Origin: CADEDH01 sp039029735
GTDB lineage: Bacteria; Actinomycetota; Acidimicrobiia; Acidimicrobiales; SZUA-35
Length of the DNA: 64,000 bases
Assembly (NCBI GenBank): GCA_039029735.1
Contig: JBCCFL010000026.1
Coordinates: 17,597 to 81,596, forward strand
Direction of reading: 5' to 3'
In this document: in pieces, positions 1 through 6,559 of the stretch
How the letters are laid out: each line of letters opens with the position of its first letter
Numbering within the stretch: the first letter of the stretch is position 1
Notes under the pieces: model-generated
Seen by the model: the letters and a program-made list of their open reading frames with translations, nothing else
Database searches by the model: none
What the model was told of the DNA's origin: nothing
Translations under genes and position numbers: made by a program

Positions 1-196
1 CACCCAGGAGGAGCTCGACCTACGAGGAGAACTCGCTGCCATGGACGACGGCGTCGACCTCGGAGATCTCGAGTCCGAGTTCGTGAAGGTTGCCAAGTCC
101 TACGCCCAGCGCAAGGGCATCTCCTACACGGCGTTCCGCCAGGTCGGCGTGTCGGCGGCAACGCTGAAAGAGGCCGGTATCAGCAGAGGCGACTGA
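1..196 (+). CDS. C-terminal part of a small conserved actinobacterial protein (5' end outside window)
   Basis: The frame is open from base 2 to a TGA at 194-196 and gives 64 residues, so the true start lies to the left. The visible part is acidic at first. It then has a basic-aromatic helix pair with the words YAQRKGISY and FRQVGVSAATLKEAGI. From memory, that ending (Arg-Lys-Gly-Ile-Ser-Tyr, then Val-Gly-Val, then Leu-Lys-x-Ala-Gly-Ile) recurs in small uncharacterised actinobacterial proteins, perhaps nucleic-acid binding. I assign no function. A strong hairpin follows at 265-300. Confidence 0.6.
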   Translation, partial: TQEELDLRGELAAMDDGVDLGDLESEFVKVAKSYAQRKGISYTAFRQVGVSAATLKEAGISRGD

Positions 197-264
197 CCCC
201 TGGGTTCGCGAGACGCTCATCCCCTCCGAGCGCCACCCGAACCGGGTTCAGCACTGAGACTGAA

Positions 265-300
265 CGTCAGAGCCCTGGGCGAGAGCCCGGGGCTCTGACG
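265..300. terminator. Strong bidirectional hairpin between convergent genes
   Basis: An 11-bp perfect stem (265-275 with 290-300) continues through a T-G pair into a GGGC/GCCC stem closed by a GAGA tetraloop. There is no long T-run on either side. It sits between two converging genes (stops at 196 and 334), so it probably ends transcription from both sides. Confidence 0.75.
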
Positions 301-333
301 CGTCTGGGCGACCGTCGCGGCGGCGTGACGGAG

Positions 334-954
334 CTACCAGATCGGGCGGAACATCACCGCAATACGTGGCCCAGCCTGCGCCACCTTGGGCACGGCATGG
401 TCCCACGTGCGTTGGCACGTTCCGCCCATGACCACGAGATCGCCGTGCCCGAGATGCATCGAGCGCGACGGGCCGCCGTTCTTGGGGCGGAGACAGAACT
501 TCCTCGGCTCCCCCACCGACACCGTGGCGACCAGAGCCTGATGCCGCTCGCGGGCGATCTGGTCGCCGTGCCAGGCCACACTGTCGCGACCGGTTCGGTA
601 CAAGGCCACCCCGATCCGCTCGAATGCGGCGCCATAGCGGGCCGCGAGCGCCTCTGCGGCGACGTCGAGCACCTCGAATCCCGGGCCGGAGGGACGACCG
701 CCTGTGAGCCTGGGAACCTCCACCATGCGCTCGTACATGGGGCGTGTGTGTTGCTCCCATTCCACGTTGCCGATGAGCCGGTCGAACAAGGTCTGATGCC
801 CGCGGAGCCACCCACGCTGCACGTCGACCCAGGCCCCGCGATCGAGCACGTGGCGCTCCAGACCGCAGAATCTCGCGTCGATCGATGGCTCGTCGAGGCC
901 GAACAACGACGGCTGGGCGACGATCGAGGGTGCAGCGGCAGTGGACGAGGCCAT
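334..954 (-). CDS. alkB: AlkB-type 2-oxoglutarate/Fe(II) DNA dealkylase
   Basis: Oxidative repair of alkylated bases (1-methyladenine, 3-methylcytosine class) in the cytoplasm. The 206-residue product has the double-stranded beta-helix signature: H129 and D131 in a WHGD motif, H186 in RTWDHAVPK, and the 2-oxoglutarate arginine R197 in RIAVMFR. The length matches the compact bacterial AlkB family. An upstream in-frame ATG at 981 would place the start inside the LexA box at 973-986, so I chose the ATG at 954, 18 nt downstream of that box. Divergent from the tmpA-like gene. Regulation by LexA is inferred from the box. No classical Shine-Dalgarno sequence is visible. Confidence 0.9.
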   Translation of the reverse strand: MASSTAAAPSIVAQPSLFGLDEPSIDARFCGLERHVLDRGAWVDVQRGWLRGHQTLFDRLIGNVEWEQHTRPMYERMVEVPRLTGGRPSGPGFEVLDVAAEALAARYGAAFERIGVALYRTGRDSVAWHGDQIARERHQALVATVSVGEPRKFCLRPKNGGPSRSMHLGHGDLVVMGGTCQRTWDHAVPKVAQAGPRIAVMFRPIW

Positions 955-972
955 ACCCAAGGATGCCTCGAT

Positions 973-986
973 CGAACACATGTTCG
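973..986 (-). promoter_or_regulatory. LexA (SOS) box upstream of alkB
   Basis: The sequence CGAACACATGTTCG is a perfect match to the Gram-positive/actinobacterial SOS consensus CGAAC-N4-GTTCG, with both half-sites intact. It lies 18 nt before the chosen alkB start, where bound LexA would block transcription. The site and match are read directly. LexA binding is inferred. Confidence 0.8.
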
Positions 987-1032
987 CAAACGCGCGTCAG
1001 ATGTCCGGCTCCAAACCGTCACGGTCCGACCC

Positions 1033-1062
1033 TGGACGGCGGCAGGTGAGCAGGCGTACGAT
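1033..1062 (+). promoter_or_regulatory. Probable sigma-70 type promoter of the tmpA-like gene
   Basis: A TGGACG hexamer (1033-1038) and a TACGAT hexamer (1057-1062) are separated by 18 bp. This predicts an RNA start near 1069 and a leader of about 59 nt before the TTG start at 1128. It is the only convincing pair in the divergent alkB gap. Confidence 0.45.
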
Positions 1063-1127
1063 TTCCGGCACCCTGGCGTGGGCCTTCGGGGCGAGCCCGA
1101 TGTGACCCCATTGGAAGGAGTGGTTGA

Positions 1128-2219
1128 TTGGACACTGTCGAACTTCGCTGGAGCGGCCACCCACCGGTCGTTGTTCCGGCGATCTGGCTCCGGGACCACT
1201 GCCCGTGCGCCGATTGCAAGGTGCTTGCCACCTCCGAGCGACGGATGATGATCGCGTCGCAGTCCCTTGATCTCATGCCGACCTCCATCAGCGAGGACGA
1301 TGAGGGGATCACCATCGATTGGGGCGGTCACCGCTCCACGTACAGTCGGGCCTGGTACGACGAGATCACGTCCCAGGTCGAGCGCCATCATTTGTCTCCG
1401 GCGCATTGGAACCCTGACCTACCACTCCCCCGCTTCCGCCACGGCGACCTGAATCAGGCCACCGGGTCCGGACGAGCGGCCGTCTCCGACTTCGTGACGA
1501 GCTTCGCCCGGCATGGCGCCGTGGTGATCCAGGGCGTGCCGAGCTACTCCGGTGAGTCGGAGCGGTTCATCAGCCGCTGGGCTCCGATCCGGGAGCTTCC
1601 GTTCGGCCGAGTTCACGACGTGCGGATCGATCCGTCGGGCTACAACATCGCCCACACCTTCGAGGGCCTGCCGCCCCACTCCGACTTCGCCAGCTATGCC
1701 TGGCCGCCGTCTGGGCAGGGCTTGCACATGCTCGTGAACGACGCCGTCGGCGGTGATTCGATCGTGGTCGACGGCATCGCCATCGCCGCGCAGCTGACCG
1801 ACGACGAACGCGACGTTCTCTCGACCTTCCCGGTGCCGTTCCGCCAGTTCGATGCGTCGGTAGGGCACGAGACCTGGACGAAGGCGCCATTGTTCCGCCT
1901 GGCCCCCGACGGGTCGATCACGGGCCTCCGATTCTCGAATCAGCTCATGCAACCGCTGGACCCGCAGGCCCATGACCTGATGCGCTTCTACCGAGCGTTC
2001 CACCGGTTCAGTTCGTTGCTGCTCGACGAGGCGAATCAACATCGATTCCGGTTGGAGTCGGGCGACATGCTGGTGGTGCACGGGCACCGGATGCTTCACG
2101 GCCGGTCGGAGTATCGGCCCTCGACGGGTGCTCGCCACCTGCAGGACGTCTACTTCGAGTACGAGGACATGATCAACCAGCTCCACGTGCTCGGAGGGTC
2201 GCCGGCACTCACCGCATGA
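1128..2219 (+). CDS. tmpA: TmpA-like / gamma-butyrobetaine-hydroxylase-family Fe(II)/2-oxoglutarate dioxygenase
   Basis: 363 residues. The N-terminal GBBH-type domain carries a Cys cluster (C25, C27, C30 in RDHCPCADC). The C-terminal TauD-like domain has H184 and D186 in PPHSDFASY, distal H324 in RMLHGRS and R336 for 2-oxoglutarate. Starts at TTG 1128, supported by GGAAGGAG at 1113-1120. Its stop overlaps the next start (ATGA). Family members hydroxylate gamma-butyrobetaine or trimethyllysine. TmpA, a member of this family, hydroxylates 2-(trimethylammonio)ethylphosphonate at C1. The adjoining HD-oxygenase gene is what suggests TmpA here. Gamma-butyrobetaine hydroxylase is the alternative, but a separate candidate for that lies at 40793-42004. 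Confidence 0.65.
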   Translation: MDTVELRWSGHPPVVVPAIWLRDHCPCADCKVLATSERRMMIASQSLDLMPTSISEDDEGITIDWGGHRSTYSRAWYDEITSQVERHHLSPAHWNPDLPLPRFRHGDLNQATGSGRAAVSDFVTSFARHGAVVIQGVPSYSGESERFISRWAPIRELPFGRVHDVRIDPSGYNIAHTFEGLPPHSDFASYAWPPSGQGLHMLVNDAVGGDSIVVDGIAIAAQLTDDERDVLSTFPVPFRQFDASVGHETWTKAPLFRLAPDGSITGLRFSNQLMQPLDPQAHDLMRFYRAFHRFSSLLLDEANQHRFRLESGDMLVVHGHRMLHGRSEYRPSTGARHLQDVYFEYEDMINQLHVLGGSPALTA

Positions 2220-2791
2220 CGAGCCACACCGAGTTCGGCCCCAAAGCGGCATTCACCGCCATGGAGCGTGGCACTGCCCAGGACTGGGCGCTGATCGATG
2301 CCCACACGACCGACCTGGCTGCGGGCCAGGCGGATCGTGTGCTCGGTTGGCTCGAGGCCATGGACGGGCCATCGCCATACCAGGTGAGCCGGCTCGAGCA
2401 CTCACTGCAATCGGCCACCAGGGCCGAAGCCGACGGCGCCGAACTCGAGATGATCGTGGCCGCCCTCGTGCATGACGTGGGCGACGAGATCAGTCCCCAC
2501 AATCACTCAGAGGTGGGAGCGGCGATCATCCGTCCCTACGTCAGTGATCGCACGCACTGGATCGTGAAGCATCACGGCCTGTTCCAGGGCTACTACTGGA
2601 TGCACCATTACGGTCAGGACCGCAACGAACGTGATCGTCATCACGCTCACGAGTGGTACGACGCGTGCGTTCACTTCTGCGCCGAGTGGGATCAGAACTG
2701 CTTCGACCCGTCGTTCGTGAGTGCGCCGTTGTCGTATTTCGAGCCGCTGGTGCGCGACGTGTTCGCCCGGCCACCCCACAACCACGTCTGA
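2216..2791 (+). CDS. tmpB: TmpB/PhnZ-like HD-domain mixed-valent diiron oxygenase
   Basis: 191 residues with the iron ligands of HD-type diiron oxygenases visible in order: H62 in RLEHSLQSA, H86-D87 in LVHDVGD, H97, H119/H120 in IVKHHG, and a late Asp in EWDQ. The LEHxLQ word before the HD pair is typical of PhnZ-like carbon-phosphorus bond cleaving enzymes rather than of HD phosphohydrolases. Translationally coupled to the upstream dioxygenase by a 4-nt overlap. In the TmpA/TmpB pathway the hydroxylated trimethylammonio-phosphonate is split to glycine betaine and phosphate. That role here is an inference from family and pairing. No phosphonate transporter lies in the window. Confidence 0.65.
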   Translation: MTSHTEFGPKAAFTAMERGTAQDWALIDAHTTDLAAGQADRVLGWLEAMDGPSPYQVSRLEHSLQSATRAEADGAELEMIVAALVHDVGDEISPHNHSEVGAAIIRPYVSDRTHWIVKHHGLFQGYYWMHHYGQDRNERDRHHAHEWYDACVHFCAEWDQNCFDPSFVSAPLSYFEPLVRDVFARPPHNHV

Positions 2792-2899
2792 CGCCCTTCG
2801 CTGTCACTGAGGGCGCATAGCGTCGGCTCTGACAGCTTGCGGCCCCGGCCTGCCTCATTCCACGTTGTGCCCCGTGTGGGCCGAAGGAGTACGCAGGCC

Positions 2900-3427
2900 A
2901 TGGCCACCCACCGTCACCAACAGCGCATCACGCGCTCACTCCATCCCCTCACCATCGAGGCCGCGTCGTTCCGCGATGCCTACGGCACGGCCTTGGCCAT
3001 CGCCGATCTGCGCCGCCTGGCCACGGTTGTCGCCACGGTCGACGGCAGCGGAGCGGCCACCCGGCACCACGTGCATCACGGGGCCGATCCGAAGGGCACC
3101 CTCGAGTGCCTCGCCCGGCTCGTTGGCTGGGCCGAGGTGATCCCGGCCGGCACAGAGAAGGCCATCATCATCACCGTGGACCCGGAACCACCCGCGGTGG
3201 TCGCACCGGGTTTACGCGTGCTTCGGCGCTGGATTGGCAGTGTTCTGCGCACCGACGGCGTGAACCTGCTCGACTGGCTCGTCACCGACGGCGACGTCGT
3301 GGCATCACTGGCCTTCACTGATCACGCCCGAACCGCATGGCCCGATGATCCGCCCCATCTTCGGCTCCTGCATCAGGCCCATGCGTCGCTGGATGTAGGT
3401 GAAACCAAATGCATCGAAATGACATAG
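2900..3427 (+). CDS. Unknown protein; possible degenerate RadC/JAB-fold domain
   Basis: 175 residues from ATG 2900, preceded by GAAGGAG at 2883-2889. A longer TTG start at 2837 is open but has no better ribosome site. Secondary-structure rhythm and two words recall RadC: a strand-turn-strand near residue 50 and an ending LLDWLVTDGDVVASLAF, where RadC has VLDHLVVGGG-VSFAE. The catalytic HxHPSG segment is replaced by IIITVDPEPPAVV, so no metalloprotease site remains. I infer a fold relic or a binding role. The similarity is by eye only. It stands alone between a tmpB-like gene and an empty region. Confidence 0.6.
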   Translation: MATHRHQQRITRSLHPLTIEAASFRDAYGTALAIADLRRLATVVATVDGSGAATRHHVHHGADPKGTLECLARLVGWAEVIPAGTEKAIIITVDPEPPAVVAPGLRVLRRWIGSVLRTDGVNLLDWLVTDGDVVASLAFTDHARTAWPDDPPHLRLLHQAHASLDVGETKCIEMT

Positions 3428-3853
3428 CAGGCTTGACAAATCCAGTCGTTCGTTGTCAACTACAAGCCGACAGGCTTTGTTCAAACCAAACCGAACGAGT
3501 TTGAACGAAGTGGCTTCTCGGCGGCTTTCGAGTAGAGCAGGTCTATTCCGCTCGTCTCATTCGCCAGATTCGGGGCCCCAAGCACGTTCCGTGTTCTGCG
3601 GCTCTTTGTCTCCTCGGACATCGTTGCGGCGGGAACCAGGCGATGTCCGAGGTAGACATCCCGCCCCGCCACCGAGAACGGTCCCTACTGCCACCGGCTG
3701 CCACGGGTCGGCCGGCAGCCATCGGCGCGCTGCGCCCGAGATCTCGCTGCCGGTTTCACCACACCGGGGCCTGATCAACGCCGGCTGTAGCTCGTGCTGG
3801 CCCGGGGCCTACAGTGCGGACGTCGCATCAGTACACGAAGGGACGCAATCGCA
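3428..3853. other. 426-bp gap with inverted repeats and an SDR promoter
   Basis: No convincing ORF. The first 130 bases are less GC-rich than the surroundings. They contain an 8-bp inverted repeat GTTCAAAC/GTTTGAAC (3479-3486 and 3499-3506). A longer inverted repeat is at 3612-3652. A TACAGT hexamer at 3810-3815 is a plausible -10 for the gene at 3854, with no clear -35. Confidence 0.5.
3612..3652. repeat. 12-bp perfect inverted repeat
   Basis: CCTCGGACATCG at 3612-3623 is mirrored by CGATGTCCGAGG at 3641-3652 with a 17-base spacer. No T-run follows on either side. It could be an operator or an RNA hairpin. Confidence 0.6.
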
Positions 3854-4633
3854 ATGCCACGAATGAACTTGGAAGGCGCATCCGCCATCGTCACCGGAGG
3901 CGCCTCTGGCATCGGCGAGGCTTCGGCCCGCCAGTTGGCCGACGTCGGCGCCCGGGTCGTCATCGCCGACCTCAACGAGGATCGCGGCCAGATGGTGGCG
4001 TCGGAGATCGGCGGGCTCTTCGTCCGATGCGACGTGAGCAGTGAAGACGACGGCGCCACCGCGGTGGCGGCTGCCTCCGAGATGGGCCCCCTCCGGGCGC
4101 TCGTCAACTCGGCCGGCCTCGGGCGGGCCAACCGCACCGTGAACCGGAGCAACGAACCGGCCCCACAGGCCGACTTCGATTTCGTGATCCGGATCAACCT
4201 GCTCGGCTCCTACAACATGCTTCGGCTCTCGGCCGCCGAGATGGCCAAGACCGAGACCGTCGATGCCGACGGCAGCCGCGGCGCCATCGTGAACATGGCC
4301 TCGGTTGCCGCGTTCGACGGCCAGATCGGCCAGGCCGCCTACTCGGCGTCGAAGGGGGGCATCGTCGGCATGACGCTGCCCATCGCCCGTGACCTGGCCG
4401 CCGTCGGCGTGCGGGTGAACACGATCGCTCCCGGCCTGATCGACACGCCCATCTACGGCGAGGGCGAACAGTCCGATGCGTTCAAGGCTCACCTCGGCCA
4501 GTCGGTGCTGTTCCCCAAGCGCCTGGGCTCCGCCGAGGAGCTCGCGTTCATGGTCACCGAGCTCATCACCAACCCGTACATGAACGGGGAGACCATCCGG
4601 GTCGATGGCGGCATCCGGATGCCGCCGAAGTAG
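3854..4633 (+). CDS. Short-chain dehydrogenase, 3-hydroxyacyl-CoA dehydrogenase type 2-like
   Basis: 259 residues. NAD-binding TGGASGIG motif near residue 15, an NSAGLG motif, and the catalytic Tyr-Lys pair in AAYSASKGG. The C-terminal PGLIDTPI and NGETIRVDGG stretches match the HSD10-like (type 2 L-3-hydroxyacyl-CoA dehydrogenase) branch of the SDR family, which oxidises 3-hydroxyacyl-CoA or hydroxysteroids with NAD. ATG 3854 has GAAGGGA ten bases upstream. An ATG at 3863 is possible. Monocistronic by position. The substrate cannot be fixed from sequence, but the family branch is fairly clear. Confidence 0.85.
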   Translation: MPRMNLEGASAIVTGGASGIGEASARQLADVGARVVIADLNEDRGQMVASEIGGLFVRCDVSSEDDGATAVAAASEMGPLRALVNSAGLGRANRTVNRSNEPAPQADFDFVIRINLLGSYNMLRLSAAEMAKTETVDADGSRGAIVNMASVAAFDGQIGQAAYSASKGGIVGMTLPIARDLAAVGVRVNTIAPGLIDTPIYGEGEQSDAFKAHLGQSVLFPKRLGSAEELAFMVTELITNPYMNGETIRVDGGIRMPPK

Positions 4634-4714
4634 GGCCGACACCACCCGTCACAGCCGACAACGACAACCAGCGGGGCGGGGCCAGCCCACCAGACACCCC
4701 GTTCCCGCTGGCCA

Positions 4715-4742
4715 GGCTAATCGAACATATGTACGATTAGCC
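4715..4742 (+). promoter_or_regulatory. LexA-like palindrome overlapping the -10 of a leaderless promoter
   Basis: A 28-bp palindrome with a single mismatched pair (4724/4733). Its core CGAACATATGTACG (4722-4735) differs from the SOS consensus CGAAC-N4-GTTCG at one base. A TACGAT -10 hexamer (4732-4737) lies inside its right arm, 6 nt before ATG 4744, so RNA would begin at or next to the start codon. A bound dimer would occlude the promoter. LexA as the ligand is inferred. Confidence 0.6.
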
Positions 4743-4743
4743 T

Positions 4744-4989
4744 ATGAGTGAGCATCCTCGACCCGCGACGAACGCCCTCGTCACCGAGCGGGCTCGCATG
4801 GAGGCCCGCCTCATCGCCGGCGATCCTCCTGGTCCTGGCGATCTGAAAACGCTCTGGGAGGCGTACCAGGCGGCGGTGGTCACCGGGAATGCCTGGGGCG
4901 AACGGCGCCTCCCTGATGATCTCGTGGCTGAGATGAAGGCCGACCACGACGCCCTCGTTCGAGAACTCCGGGCCAGGCGGGCGTCGTGA
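4744..4989 (+). CDS. Unknown 81-residue protein, first gene of a putative damage-inducible pair
   Basis: Helical, charged, soluble protein with no signal peptide, no cysteine and no family I recognise. The C-terminus is rich in Asp, Glu, Arg and Leu and looks like an amphipathic helix. There is no Shine-Dalgarno sequence. The ATG lies 6 nt after a TACGAT hexamer, so the mRNA is probably leaderless, and the promoter is covered by a LexA-like palindrome. It shares a GTGA overlap with the next gene, so the two products are probably made together. This could be a small regulatory or toxin-antitoxin-like pair, but no diagnostic motif supports that. Confidence 0.6.
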   Translation: MSEHPRPATNALVTERARMEARLIAGDPPGPGDLKTLWEAYQAAVVTGNAWGERRLPDDLVAEMKADHDALVRELRARRAS

Positions 4990-5258
4990 GCCGGTGGGTG
5001 CTCACCAACGGTGAGGAGCTGTTCGAGGCCGGCTCGTACTTTCAGGCCACCATCCAGGTTCGGCTCTACCAGTGGCTGAGCGACATCGTGACCGTCGACC
5101 CCCGCTCGCTGGGCGAGCCGGACGACTTCAGCCAACGCTCGGCGCGGCTGCGGTGGCTCGACGATGTGCTCGTGGTGCTCGACATCGACGACGAGGCACG
5201 CACGATCGACGTGCTCTCGGTGGAAGTGGTGGTGCCGCCAAGGCGGCTCGCCCGTTGA
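4986..5258 (+). CDS. Unknown 90-residue protein, second gene of the same pair
   Basis: Starts at GTG 4986, overlapping the previous stop by 4 nt. Mixed alpha/beta composition with aromatic-rich early part (EAGSYFQATIQVRLYQWL) and two hydrophobic strands near the end (DVLVVLDID, IDVLSVEVVV), then a basic tail. No transmembrane segment or signal peptide. I recognise no family. Its coupling to the upstream ORF and the shared promoter imply a joint function. It converges on the FHA gene with a 19-bp gap and no clear terminator. Confidence 0.6.
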   Translation: MSRWVLTNGEELFEAGSYFQATIQVRLYQWLSDIVTVDPRSLGEPDDFSQRSARLRWLDDVLVVLDIDDEARTIDVLSVEVVVPPRRLAR

Positions 5259-5277
5259 CCGAGCGGCTCAGCCAGGT

Positions 5278-6555
5278 TCAGGCGCCGCTGAACACCAAGC
5301 GGGTCCAGGCCCCGACGAACACCGGCGTGCCTGGTGGAACGAGGGTGGGCTGGCCGACGGGGAGCGGCGAGTTGTAGGGCGACCCAACGTAGGTGCCGTT
5401 GGTGGAGCCGACGTCGGTGACCGTGAGGGTGCCGTCGGCCTCACGCCGGATCACGGCGTGACGGCTCGACACCGCAGGGTCGCCGGTGAGACGGGCCACG
5501 TCGATGTCGGGATGGATGGCCCGGCTCTCGCTCGTGCGGCCGATGTGGAGCTCCTGAGCCGAGAGCTGGAGCTGGCTCGGCTGGGGCTGAGGAGTCGGAA
5601 ACACGAGCTCGCCCTCGGAGACCACGGCCTCGAAGTAATGCGGATCGGCGGCGACGTCGACCACCACGGAGCCAACGGCCACGGTTGGCCGGTTGACAGA
5701 CTGCACCTGGGGTGGAGGGAACTGGGCGAGGTCGCGACCCGACAACGCGCCACCCGGAGCGGGGCCGTTGCCCTGAGGCGGCGCGCCCTGCGGTTGAGCG
5801 CCCTGCGGTTGAGCGCCCTGAGGCGGAGCGCCCTGAGCAGGGCCGGGGCCACCAGGAGCAGGCCCGGCACCGCCATCCGGGCCAGGACCACGACCGTCGG
5901 GGGCGCGGCCTGCGGGAGCGGGGCCACCAGGGCCTGGCGCACCAGGACCAGGCCCGCCCGGGCCAGGGCCCTGCGGCGTGCGACCCGAAGGCGGAGGACC
6001 CTGCGGCGTCTGAGCGGGACCGCCAGGACCACCAGAGCCGGGACCACCAGAGCCAGGACCACCAGGACCGCCGGGGGCTCCTGGCTGACCGGGCGATCGC
6101 CCGGAGGGGGGCGCCGCCGGCTGGCGAGGAGGCGCAGCCGTCCGCCCCGACTGGGGCGCGCCCTGGGGTGGGGCCTGTTGGGGCACGCCCTGAGGCTGGG
6201 GGCGTTGCTGAGGATGCGGTTGCTGAGGGTGCGGTTGCTGGGGATGCGGTTGCTGCGGCGGGGCCGCCTGAGGCTGGGGCTGCGGTCGACCCGGACCGGG
6301 ACCCTGGGCGGGCGCAGGGGCCTGACCAGGGGCGGGACCGCGAGCGGGCGCAGGCTCGGGCCCGGGGTTGCCGAAGAGATCGAGGCCGGAGAACTGGGGC
6401 TGGGCCCCCTGGCGGTTCGGGTTGCCGCCGAACAGCTCATCGGAGCGAGGGAGCGACCCCGTGATGAAGTCGTATCCGCAGCTCTCGCAGAAGATGTCGT
6501 CGGGGCCGTGGGAAGCGCCGCAGTTGGGGCATGTCAACTCCCCGGCGTTGTTCAC
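5278..6555 (-). CDS. Zinc-ribbon, proline-rich linker, FHA-domain protein
   Basis: 425 residues. An N-terminal Cys4 ribbon (C9, C12, C23, C26) is followed by a Gln/Pro/Gly-rich linker of about 250 residues with 5-residue repeats (PHPQQ, GAQPQ). A C-terminal FHA domain has the phosphothreonine-binding words GRTSES, SSRHAVI and STNGTYV. FHA domains read Thr phosphorylation, so this is the likely reader in the kinase/phosphatase island. It is an analogue of GarA/OdhI, the FHA partner of PknG elsewhere, but I see no N-terminal ETTS phosphosite. GTG 6555 has AGGAAGGG eight bases upstream. Last gene of the leftward run, 4 nt after the vWA gene. Confidence 0.85.
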   Translation of the reverse strand: MNNAGELTCPNCGASHGPDDIFCESCGYDFITGSLPRSDELFGGNPNRQGAQPQFSGLDLFGNPGPEPAPARGPAPGQAPAPAQGPGPGRPQPQPQAAPPQQPHPQQPHPQQPHPQQRPQPQGVPQQAPPQGAPQSGRTAAPPRQPAAPPSGRSPGQPGAPGGPGGPGSGGPGSGGPGGPAQTPQGPPPSGRTPQGPGPGGPGPGAPGPGGPAPAGRAPDGRGPGPDGGAGPAPGGPGPAQGAPPQGAQPQGAQPQGAPPQGNGPAPGGALSGRDLAQFPPPQVQSVNRPTVAVGSVVVDVAADPHYFEAVVSEGELVFPTPQPQPSQLQLSAQELHIGRTSESRAIHPDIDVARLTGDPAVSSRHAVIRREADGTLTVTDVGSTNGTYVGSPYNSPLPVGQPTLVPPGTPVFVGAWTRLVFSGA

Positions 6556-6559
6556 CTCG

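Noticed and set aside
334..981. Longer alkB start at 981
   Set aside because: The ATG lies inside the LexA box and adds nine residues not needed by the fold.
2792..2836. Possible terminator after the tmpB-like gene
   Set aside because: Only a 6-bp stem (2792-2797 with 2810-2815) and a 7-bp stem with a long loop are possible; neither has a T-run.
3453..3866. 137-codon plus-strand frame in the 3428-3853 gap
   Set aside because: Ser/Arg/Pro-rich, no ribosome site, poor third-position bias, and it runs into the SDR gene.
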